The notes under the pieces: generated by a model
The model's input: only the letters and a program-made list of their open reading frames with translations
Database searches by the model: none
What the model was told of the DNA's origin: nothing
Source: an uncultured Bacteroides sp.
GTDB taxonomy: Bacteria > Bacteroidota > Bacteroidia > Bacteroidales > Bacteroidaceae
Assembly: GCA_900556625.1 (NCBI GenBank)
Contig: USPQ01000117.1
Span: forward strand, 1-7,707
Reading direction: 5' to 3'
Length of the DNA stretch: 7,707 nt
Shown: positions 1-5,430 of the stretch, piece after piece
How the letters are laid out: each line of letters opens with the position of its first letter
Numbering within the stretch: the stretch's first letter is position 1
Program-made: the position numbers and the translations under genes

Positions 1-43
1 AGAATGTCAATCATTAGGCTCTGTCTCTCTAGCAAAGCGGGTG

Positions 44-75
44 CAAAAGTAGACACTTTATACATAACATCCAAA
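44..75 (-). promoter_or_regulatory. Consensus Bacteroides promoter firing out of the left edge
   Basis: On the minus strand a TTTG (-33 element, 72-75) is followed after exactly 20 nt by TACTTTTG (-7 element, 44-51). This fits the known Bacteroides primary-sigma consensus TTTG / about 20 nt / TAnnTTTG. The DNA upstream (about 76-115) is rich in A and T runs, like an UP element. Transcription would start near position 40 and leave the window to the left. The early transcript can form a small GCTTTG/CAGAGC stem. The promoter strength and the CACCCGC start region suggest a stable-RNA (rRNA or tRNA) operon, but that is inference because the product lies outside the window. Confidence 0.7.
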
Positions 76-259
76 TATATTCAACTATTTTTTTGAAGTA
101 TTTTGAAAGAAAAACGCTAACTAGCTGAATCATAACGATGTTGTAGAACATGTTTTTTCAACAGGAAAAAGAGGAAGATGGGAATACACAAAAAAATAAG
201 AGTAATAACACTAAAGAGTCAACCTAAGTCAGGTTATGACAGGCGCTATGGAAGAACTT
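76..259. other. Intergenic stretch without a recognisable gene
   Basis: No open frame here looks like a gene. I see AT-rich DNA with two weak dyads. One is ATGTT-gtag-AACAT (138-151) followed by six T on the plus strand. The other is AACCT-aagtc-AGGTT (221-235) flanked by GTC/GAC. Neither is strong enough to name. Confidence 0.5.
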
Positions 260-298
260 AAAAAAAGCATAGCTTTAGAGAGCATAAAGCTATGCTTT
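260..298 (-). terminator. Strong intrinsic terminator, minus strand
   Basis: A perfect 14-bp stem (264-277 with 285-298) closes a 7-nt loop. On the minus strand it is followed directly by seven T (260-266). It would stop leftward transcription. The nearest upstream minus-strand gene is the C11 protease ending at 814, and no other convincing terminator lies between them, so it probably ends that transcript. It also insulates the promoter at 44-75. Confidence 0.8.
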
Positions 299-324
299 AG
301 CACTCGTAAAGCACTGCTTTAGCA
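293..324. repeat. Tandem TGCTTTAGCA repeat beside the terminator
   Basis: TGCTTTAGCA occurs at 293-302 and again at 315-324. The second copy is part of a near-palindrome, TAAAGCA-c-TGCTTTA (307-321). The first copy overlaps the right arm of the terminator stem. This could be a partly duplicated or backup terminator hairpin; the second has no T-tract of its own. Confidence 0.5.
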
Positions 325-341
325 TTAACAAACCACCACCC

Positions 342-757
342 TGTTAATAGCAGGTGGGTACAGAAGGTACATTTTTTCGGGGCTCTCTTACACACGCACA
401 CGCACGCGTATTATATAGTACCCCTTATCACCTGTATTGACAAACACTCTGCATTCAATCAGGCGTTTCAATCAGATGAGTATAGTATTATTTCAATTTA
501 TGAAGGAAAAACGAGCAACAGGATACAGGCACACAAGAACAACTGAAAGGTCTCGCAAGGTGAGGTAAGATCTTATAAAATCGACAGTGGCAATAAACCT
601 CCTTTGATAGGTGATGATAACATCTTTAATATTGTCAATAGAGACCACTTGGTCTCAAGCGATACTTTCTATACCTATCATACGCGCGTACGTGTGTGTG
701 AGAAAATTATACGGTGCATCTACTGTACCTTTTGTACCCGCCGGGCTGTTCATAACT
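342..757. repeat. Degenerate long inverted repeat (foldback/MITE-like element or structured RNA)
   Basis: The two halves pair colinearly. Segment 353-371 pairs with 724-742 (17 of 19 Watson-Crick, the other two G-T). Segment 391-415 pairs with 676-700 without gaps (19 Watson-Crick, 2 G-T, 4 mismatches). TATTGACAA at 435-443 pairs with 632-640. Flanks 342-352 and 743-757 resemble each other weakly. The right half also has its own hairpins: TGATAGGT/ACCTATCA (605-612 with 673-680), GATG-ataa-CATC (613-624) and GAGACCA-ct-TGGTCTC (641-656). The left half has a direct repeat TTCAATCAG (454-462 and 467-475) and an alternative pairing of 351-356 with 429-434. The centre (about 480-590) is unpaired and non-coding. 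I see no transposase and no clear target-site duplication. Decayed foldback element is my preferred reading; a structured RNA is possible, but I found no promoter driving one. Confidence 0.6.
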
Positions 758-813
758 TTTTTTTGGGGGGCAACTCTCACCTAGTTGACATCTGAAAAAT
801 ATTCCTCCTGCAT
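758..813. other. Short intergenic stretch downstream of the C11 gene
   Basis: It begins within a homopolymer pair (eight T at 757-764, then six G at 765-770) and holds a weak dyad CAACT-ctcacct-AGTTG (771-787). On the minus strand that dyad is followed by C and A runs, not T, so it is not an intrinsic terminator for the C11 gene. Confidence 0.4.
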
Positions 814-1998
814 TTACCAGTCTGCCTCATCCCATCCGGCAGCCAAATACCATTGCAAATTTTTAAAATAAGCATTCCATTTCGAAAAACTTTTGTATGG
901 AATATAACAACCAATACCTGAATATACTTCAGGATCTATATTCACAAAGCCAGCATCATCGACATAATCTTTAAAAACAACCACCTTTGATAGTTGTTCT
1001 TCGAAAGCAGAAGGAATATTGTTGCTTGTCAGTTCACGCACAAAAGCTCGAAAATCATATGTTGAATAATTAAATGAAAAACGCCCATAACCATAATGGG
1101 TTTGAAAATAATTTATTTTATTACTATCAAACTTTGCCAAATTATCCTGATACTGCCCCATAATCAAACGAGTTATACTTGCCAAAGCTTGCATCTCATC
1201 CGTTTTTATTACAGCAATGGTAGCCCAAGGAATACGTTCCGTACATTCATTTTCATAGAAATCAACAAAATCTTTCGCTATACTTATTGCATTTTGTTTC
1301 GCATTATCCGTAGCCAACAAATATTTAACCATTTTAAAATAGGGAAAACCTTTATCCCATATCTCTGCAGGAGAAAGAATTAAATAATCAGCAGCATTCC
1401 TTAATTCATAAGCAACCTCAACTTGCGACATTAAACAAGCATCAAATAGTATATAATCAAAATGGATACCGGATTGCGCCAAAGCTTTCGATAAATCAGG
1501 AATATTTATTTTAGCTCCACTATCATCTCCAAAAGAACGACTTTTACTATCATCTACTGGTAACCATCCAGTAGCGTGAGAGCCAAAAATCAGACTATAT
1601 CTTTCAGCTGGACAATAAGTCTCCACATCTTTCAAAACATTAACTACCACCTCATTCGATACGGAATTCTGGCTACTATAAGTTTTTATTACCTCTCTTT
1701 TACTGACAGAACCCTTGCCATCCACTTCATACTTAAACAGAGTTGGAACAGGAAATTCACCTTTTCTACTGCCACCATCCCAATAAATTACAAATGTACC
1801 AGGAGACGTAACTTCACTCAATCCTCGTTCTACTGATTCTATATTGTTGTATATCTGGCCACTGATATTATTATCTCCAACAAGATACATCAAGACTGTT
1901 TTTACCGCCACCGGAACAGAGGTATCATTATCATCACCACATGCCGATAAAAAAGTTGACAAACATACAAACAAAAATAATATTTTAATCTTTTTCAT
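814..1998 (-). CDS. Clostripain-family (C11) cysteine protease, predicted lipoprotein
   Basis: This 394-residue protein fits peptidase family C11, secreted cysteine proteases that usually cleave after Arg or Lys and often mature by self-cleavage. Residues 1-19 form a signal peptide ending in a lipobox, LSAC, so Cys20 is probably lipidated and the protease held on the cell envelope. An Asp-rich linker follows. The catalytic pair is visible: His141 in FGSHATGW and Cys188 in LFDACLMS, followed by the family's SPAEIWDKG segment. Basic residues just after His141 (Lys152, Arg154) could be a self-processing site; this is inference. The C-terminus WYLAAGWDEADW is typical. The frame stays open upstream to 2055, but that DNA holds the previous gene's terminator and the -7 box, so the start is Met at 1998; an ATG at 2010 is the only real alternative. 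By eye it is more AT-rich than rpoD or htrA. Confidence 0.88.
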   Translation of the reverse strand: MKKIKILFLFVCLSTFLSACGDDNDTSVPVAVKTVLMYLVGDNNISGQIYNNIESVERGLSEVTSPGTFVIYWDGGSRKGEFPVPTLFKYEVDGKGSVSKREVIKTYSSQNSVSNEVVVNVLKDVETYCPAERYSLIFGSHATGWLPVDDSKSRSFGDDSGAKINIPDLSKALAQSGIHFDYILFDACLMSQVEVAYELRNAADYLILSPAEIWDKGFPYFKMVKYLLATDNAKQNAISIAKDFVDFYENECTERIPWATIAVIKTDEMQALASITRLIMGQYQDNLAKFDSNKINYFQTHYGYGRFSFNYSTYDFRAFVRELTSNNIPSAFEEQLSKVVVFKDYVDDAGFVNIDPEVYSGIGCYIPYKSFSKWNAYFKNLQWYLAAGWDEADW

Positions 1999-2021
1999 AA
2001 TATTTCTCATTAATAACGGCA

Positions 2022-2029
2022 CAAAGATA
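2022..2029 (-). promoter_or_regulatory. -7 box of the C11 protease gene
   Basis: TATCTTTG on the minus strand matches TAnnTTTG exactly and ends 23 nt before the ATG at 1998, giving a leader of roughly 20 nt. There is no good TTTG at -33. That region overlaps the terminator hairpin of the preceding gene. Confidence 0.65.
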
Positions 2030-2058
2030 AAAAAATAAGAGATGCAAGTCTGCATCTC
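2030..2058 (-). terminator. Intrinsic terminator of the small secreted-protein gene
   Basis: A perfect 8-bp stem (2039-2046 with 2051-2058) with a 4-nt loop is followed on the minus strand by TTA and then a T run (2030-2035). It lies 49 nt after the stop codon of the gene at 2107-2508 and directly before the C11 promoter box. Confidence 0.75.
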
Positions 2059-2106
2059 CTATCACATTAACAATTAAAATATTGTTATGAGTAAATATCA
2101 CTTATA

Positions 2107-2508
2107 TTACTCTTCCGGCTTTGTAAAGCGGAATTTTTCAGAATCAACCCGTGTTACTATTATTCTATTACTCCTCTTATATTTACTCAGAATTTTCGTA
2201 GCCTCTTTTTCCAGCTTCTTTCTATTTTCCGAGAAATAAATCATACAGGTACTATTTTGTTGTAATCTGTTATCTTCCAGATAATTTTTCAACTGATAGC
2301 TATACAACTCACGATGTGCCAAGAAACCGTCTTTACTGATCTTTGCACTATCCAATATCTGGATATCTGTGAAATAGACAACCGAATCAGTAAATGAAGC
2401 CGAAATTCCAAAAGCATACACAGGTTTTGAGTTACCTTTTTTCAAAGAAAAAGCGGAGCACATGGTAAACACAAGTGCAATGGCAAATAGTATTTTTACG
2501 TATTTCAT
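2107..2508 (-). CDS. Small secreted protein of unknown function
   Basis: I do not recognise a named family for this 133-residue protein. Residues 1 to about 19 form a signal peptide (KYVK, then a hydrophobic stretch to CSA). Cys17 lacks a good lipobox, so export to the periplasm is likelier than lipidation. The mature part is short and mixed in charge. It has a DSVVYFTDIQ-LDSAKI segment (about 41-57), a RELYSYQLKNYLE helix-like stretch (66-78) and a Lys-rich region (96-112) before the acidic end KPEE. I believe similar small proteins occur in other Bacteroidales, but from memory only. The frame runs upstream to a Met at 2553, which lies inside the rpoD terminator and upstream of the -7 box, so Met at 2508 is chosen. 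Its own promoter and terminator make it a single-gene unit. Confidence 0.8.
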   Translation of the reverse strand: MKYVKILFAIALVFTMCSAFSLKKGNSKPVYAFGISASFTDSVVYFTDIQILDSAKISKDGFLAHRELYSYQLKNYLEDNRLQQNSTCMIYFSENRKKLEKEATKILSKYKRSNRIIVTRVDSEKFRFTKPEE

Positions 2509-2529
2509 ATCATATAATTTTAATTGTGA

Positions 2530-2537
2530 CAAAGGTA
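2530..2537 (-). promoter_or_regulatory. -7 box of the small secreted-protein gene
   Basis: TACCTTTG on the minus strand matches TAnnTTTG and ends 21 nt before the ATG at 2508. The -33 region falls in the rpoD terminator hairpin and shows no clear TTTG. Confidence 0.65.
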
Positions 2538-2539
2538 AC

Positions 2540-2592
2540 AAAAAAAGTCGCATAAGTACATTCTCCGATATGAAAAGTGTTACCTATGCGAC
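2540..2592 (-). terminator. Intrinsic terminator of rpoD
   Basis: GTCGCATA (2547-2554) pairs with TATGCGAC (2585-2592). The stem continues, after one mismatch, through GTA/TAC to about 12 positions. The loop is about 22 nt. On the minus strand the stem is followed by seven T (2540-2546). It lies about 40 nt after the rpoD stop codon. Confidence 0.8.
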
Positions 2593-2630
2593 TCAAATTC
2601 TTTTTTCTTTCAGAAACTGATATTCCTTAC

Positions 2631-3491
2631 TTATCCCAAGTAAGATTTGAGCAATTTACTACGATTACTTTGTCTAAGTCTTCTAATTGCTTTTTCCTTA
2701 ATCTGACGAACACGCTCACGTGTGAGCCCAAACTTATCGCCGATTTCTTCCAATGTCATTTCCTGTTGTCCGATACCGAAAAACATCTGAATGATTTCTT
2801 TTTCCCTATCGGTTAACGTAGAAAGAGCTCTATCAATTTCCCTCGCAAGAGACTCATTAACCAGAGAGCGGTCCGCCATAGGCGAATCATCGTTTACCAA
2901 CACATCCAGCAGGCTGTTATCCTCTCCTTCCACAAAAGGCGCATCCACCGAAATATGACGGCCGGATACCTTCAGCGTATCAGAGATCTTGTCAACCGGA
3001 ATTTCCAATTCGTCTGCCAACTCTTCGGGAGACGGACGCCGCTCGTTTTCCTGTTCGAATTTCGAGAAGGCTTTGCTGATCTTATTCAGCGAACCTACCT
3101 GATTCAACGGGAGACGAACAATACGCGACTGCTCTGCCAATGCTTGCAGAATAGACTGGCGAATCCACCATACAGCGTAGCTGATAAACTTGAATCCACG
3201 TGTTTCATCAAACTTTTCAGCAGCCTTAATCAGTCCTAAATTGCCTTCATTAATCAAGTCCGGCAAACTCAAACCCTGGTTTTGGTACTGTTTGGCCACA
3301 GATACGACGAAACGAAGATTGGCACGTGTCAGTTTCTCTAATGCCACACGGTCACCCTTACGAATGCGTTGAGCGAGTTCCACTTCTTCCTCGACAGTAA
3401 TCAGGTCTTCGCGACCGATTTCCTGCAAATACTTGTCAAGAGAAGCGCTCTCTCTGTTAGTGATACTTTTGGTAATCTTTAGTTGTCTCAT
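2631..3491 (-). CDS. rpoD: Primary (housekeeping) RNA polymerase sigma factor
   Basis: This is the Bacteroides primary sigma-70 factor, which directs core RNA polymerase to TTTG / TAnnTTTG promoters. At 286 residues it matches the short form known from B. fragilis (sigma-ABfr) and lacks region 1.1 and the large non-conserved insert of E. coli RpoD. Visible parts are: region 1.2 (about 14-47, SLDKYLQEIGRE); region 2 (about 50-128), with core-binding DLINEGNLGLIKA (78-90) and melting/-10 recognition FKFISYAVWWIRQSI (100-114); region 3 (about 130-195); and region 4 (about 215-280), with helix-turn-helix TLEEIGDKFGLTRERVRQI (246-264). No key residue is visibly missing. The ATG at 3491 agrees with the family start and lies 23 nt after its own -7 box. 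Flanking terminators make it a single-gene unit. Confidence 0.98.
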   Translation of the reverse strand: MRQLKITKSITNRESASLDKYLQEIGREDLITVEEEVELAQRIRKGDRVALEKLTRANLRFVVSVAKQYQNQGLSLPDLINEGNLGLIKAAEKFDETRGFKFISYAVWWIRQSILQALAEQSRIVRLPLNQVGSLNKISKAFSKFEQENERRPSPEELADELEIPVDKISDTLKVSGRHISVDAPFVEGEDNSLLDVLVNDDSPMADRSLVNESLAREIDRALSTLTDREKEIIQMFFGIGQQEMTLEEIGDKFGLTRERVRQIKEKAIRRLRQSNRSKLLKSYLG

Positions 3492-3514
3492 TCTTTAAAA
3501 ACAGATTTGGTGCG

Positions 3515-3548
3515 CAAAGTTACGACAAATAATTTGTTAACATACAAA
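3515..3548 (-). promoter_or_regulatory. rpoD promoter
   Basis: On the minus strand TTTG (3545-3548) is followed after 22 nt by TAACTTTG (3515-3522), 23 nt before the ATG. The spacing is slightly long, but both elements match the Bacteroides consensus, which suggests rpoD is transcribed by its own product. The equivalent B. thetaiotaomicron promoter (P_BT1311) is known as a constitutive promoter; I identify it by gene context, not by alignment. Confidence 0.75.
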
Positions 3549-3583
3549 TTTAAGCAACTTTTGCATTATATTTTTCAACTAAT

Positions 3584-3622
3584 AAAACAAAAAGAGATGC
3601 CGACAAGTTGATAGCCGGCATC
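3584..3622 (-). terminator. Intrinsic terminator of htrA
   Basis: GATGCCG (3596-3602) pairs with CGGCATC (3616-3622), with a possible further C-G pair beyond one mismatch. On the minus strand it is followed by TCTTTTTGTTTT. It lies 54 nt after the htrA stop codon. On the plus strand it is followed by CTTTTTCT, so it might work weakly in both directions, but no gene approaches from that side. Confidence 0.75.
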
Positions 3623-3675
3623 CTTTTTCTATTTCATTAGCTTATCCTATAATCTTCTTACCTTATTTTATATCT

Positions 3676-5211
3676 TCATTCCTGTGTCAAATCGACAGCG
3701 AAATATCCACGTTTGCCTGATGGGAATACTCCTGTCAAGAACAATACCTGATTCGGAGATTTCACCGCTGCTTTCATCACTTCTTCCAAATCGCTGACCT
3801 TACGCATCGGCTGGTCGTTTGCCTTCAGGATGATAAATCCTTTGCGAACTCCCGCGTCGGACATCTTACCGGAAGAAACTCCTGTCACTTGCAGACCATA
3901 ACCCAGATTCAACTGCTTCTTCAGGTCGTCCGGCAGCTCTTTGAAAGCAGCTCCCAGTATTTCCATACCTGCATCTTTCACAATCTTGGTAGTACCCTGT
4001 TCGTTCTTCAACGTTACTTCAACAGTCTTTTCCTTCTTATTACGGATCAGTTTCACTTTCACTTTATCGCCCGGACGATGTTTAGCGATAGCTTCCTGCA
4101 AGTCGGCCATGTTGGACACCTTCTTGTTGTCCAAACCGATGATTACGTCGTCCACCTTGATATCAGCTCCCGATGCAGAACCGTTTTCTACGATTTCAGA
4201 AACCCAAACGCCTTCTACTACACCCAGTTCTTTAGCTTTATCCGCCAAAGTAGTACCGGATTTATCAATCGGCTGACGGTCGTCCATCAAACTACTACCG
4301 ATAGAACCACCACGGATACCAAGCAATGCACGCTGTACTGTCCCGTATTGTTTCAGGTCGGCAATTACTTTTGTCATAATGCTAGTCGGAATGGCAAAAC
4401 CGTATCCGGCATAAGCGCCTGTCGGAGAAGAAAGCACTGAATTGATACCTACCAGCTCACCTTTAGCGTTCACCAATGCGCCACCACTATTACCTTGATT
4501 GATAGCCGCATCCGTCTGGATAAACGATTCGATACCTCCATTATAGACTCCCAGTGAACGCGCCTTCGCACTTACGATACCGGCAGTTACGGTAGAGTTC
4601 AAGTTGAACGGGTTACCTACCGCCAATACCCACTCTCCTACTTTCAACGCTTCAGAATCACCAACCGGAATAGTCGGAAAATCATCACCTTCGATTTTTA
4701 CCAATGCAAGGTCAGTGCTGGGGTCAGTACCGATCACACGTCCTTTAAATTCACGGTTATCATTCAGTTTTACACTGATTTCATCCGCACCTTCAATCAC
4801 GTGATTGTTCGTTACGATATAGCCGTCTTTTGAAATGATGACTCCCGAACCGAAACCTACACGAGGTTGAGATTGTACCTGACGTTGCTGTCCGCGTCCG
4901 TCACCGAAGAAGAAATCAAAAATGTCCGGCGCTTGCTGAACTGTTCTTGTTTTAGCTTCTTGGGTAGATCTTATATGTACAACAGCATGAAGCGAGTTTT
5001 CCGCAGCCTGGGTCAAATCGACCGGTTGAGCGTTCACAGCATCAAAAGCAGCCAATTTCACATTGGGATTCTGCTTGAACATCTCATTAAAAGATGTCTC
5101 TGTGGCAGCCTTGTTAGATTGCAACAATTTGTAAGTTGTCAACCCTGCAACTCCTGAGCTAAGAAGAACGATTGCTCCTATTCCCAGAATGTTCTTTGTT
5201 GTCTGTTTCAT
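3676..5211 (-). CDS. htrA: DegP/HtrA (Do)-family periplasmic serine protease
   Basis: This 511-residue envelope protease/chaperone would degrade or hold misfolded periplasmic proteins. An N-terminal hydrophobic segment (about 7-25) is a signal peptide or membrane anchor; no clear signal-peptidase site follows, so an anchor is possible. The trypsin-like domain carries the full triad: His137 (TNNHVIEGAD), Asp167 (PSTDLALVKI) and Ser242 (NQGNSGGALV). A Gln-rich stretch at about 108-116 sits in the region of the regulatory LA loop. Two PDZ domains follow: PDZ1 about 292-402 and PDZ2 about 415-510, with GLQVTGVSSGKMSDAGVRKG at 439-458. Length and order match DegP/DegQ-type proteins. The start is supported by the N-terminal pattern MKQTTKNILG. 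The gene is flanked by its own terminator (3584-3622) and a 219-bp upstream gap with possible operator repeats, so it is likely transcribed separately from its neighbours. Confidence 0.95.
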   Translation of the reverse strand: MKQTTKNILGIGAIVLLSSGVAGLTTYKLLQSNKAATETSFNEMFKQNPNVKLAAFDAVNAQPVDLTQAAENSLHAVVHIRSTQEAKTRTVQQAPDIFDFFFGDGRGQQRQVQSQPRVGFGSGVIISKDGYIVTNNHVIEGADEISVKLNDNREFKGRVIGTDPSTDLALVKIEGDDFPTIPVGDSEALKVGEWVLAVGNPFNLNSTVTAGIVSAKARSLGVYNGGIESFIQTDAAINQGNSGGALVNAKGELVGINSVLSSPTGAYAGYGFAIPTSIMTKVIADLKQYGTVQRALLGIRGGSIGSSLMDDRQPIDKSGTTLADKAKELGVVEGVWVSEIVENGSASGADIKVDDVIIGLDNKKVSNMADLQEAIAKHRPGDKVKVKLIRNKKEKTVEVTLKNEQGTTKIVKDAGMEILGAAFKELPDDLKKQLNLGYGLQVTGVSSGKMSDAGVRKGFIILKANDQPMRKVSDLEEVMKAAVKSPNQVLFLTGVFPSGKRGYFAVDLTQE

Positions 5212-5371
5212 GATTTATAATTCTTTAAAATGTTAATATTCGACATTGTTTTAACTTTTACGACGTTAAAATAATAACAAATATCGTTCACTTATTCTAC
5301 TTGTCACTCTTTTTTGTCCACTTTTAACAGAGAATATTTGGAGCTTAACAGCGCTTAACGACAACAACTGA

Positions 5372-5379
5372 CAAATTTA
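5372..5379 (-). promoter_or_regulatory. Candidate htrA -7 box
   Basis: TAAATTTG on the minus strand matches TAnnTTTG, but it has no good -33 element and lies about 160 nt before the htrA ATG, unlike the short leaders elsewhere in this window. A poorer box, GATATTTG, lies at 5278-5285. Direct repeats GTTAAGC (minus strand, 5353-5359 and 5343-5349, 10-bp period) sit between them. The true htrA promoter is uncertain and might use an alternative sigma factor. Confidence 0.3.
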
Positions 5380-5389
5380 CATTCGTTGT

Positions 5390-5417
5390 ATGTCAGATGG
5401 CTTTAACACTCTGACAT
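5390..5417. repeat. TGTCAGA dyad between the epimerase gene and htrA
   Basis: ATGTCAGA (5390-5397) pairs perfectly with TCTGACAT (5410-5417) around a 12-nt loop. Related half-sites CTGACA (5368-5373) and GTCAGA (5430-5435) give four copies at roughly 20-bp steps. No T-tract follows on the minus strand, so it is a poor intrinsic terminator for the epimerase gene. An operator for htrA is an alternative. Confidence 0.45.
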
Positions 5418-5430
5418 TCATTCAGTAAAG

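Noticed and set aside
138..158. Plus-strand terminator (5-bp stem plus six T)
   Set aside because: The stem is short and AT-rich and no plus-strand gene precedes it.
454..475. CRISPR-like repeat (TTCAATCAG twice)
   Set aside because: Only two 9-bp copies with a 4-nt gap; no array, spacers or cas genes.
342..757. Phase-variable invertible promoter
   Set aside because: The arms are imperfect (two mismatches in 19, four plus two G-T in 25), there is no convincing outward promoter inside, no recombinase gene nearby and no matching downstream operon. Site-specific inversion would keep the arms identical.
604..795. Plus-strand 63-codon open frame in the left intergenic region
   Set aside because: It lies across the hairpins and right arm of the inverted-repeat element, has no promoter box at a suitable distance and no recognisable protein features; its reading frame is probably chance.
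3889..4440. Plus-strand 183-codon open frame antisense to htrA
   Set aside because: Shadow of the strongly supported htrA coding sequence. The product is Cys/Phe/His-rich with no domain and no TAnnTTTG box upstream. Other plus-strand frames within the six genes are rejected for the same reason.
5390..5417. Intrinsic terminator of the epimerase gene
   Set aside because: The stem is perfect, but no T-tract follows on the minus strand, so I list it only as a dyad.
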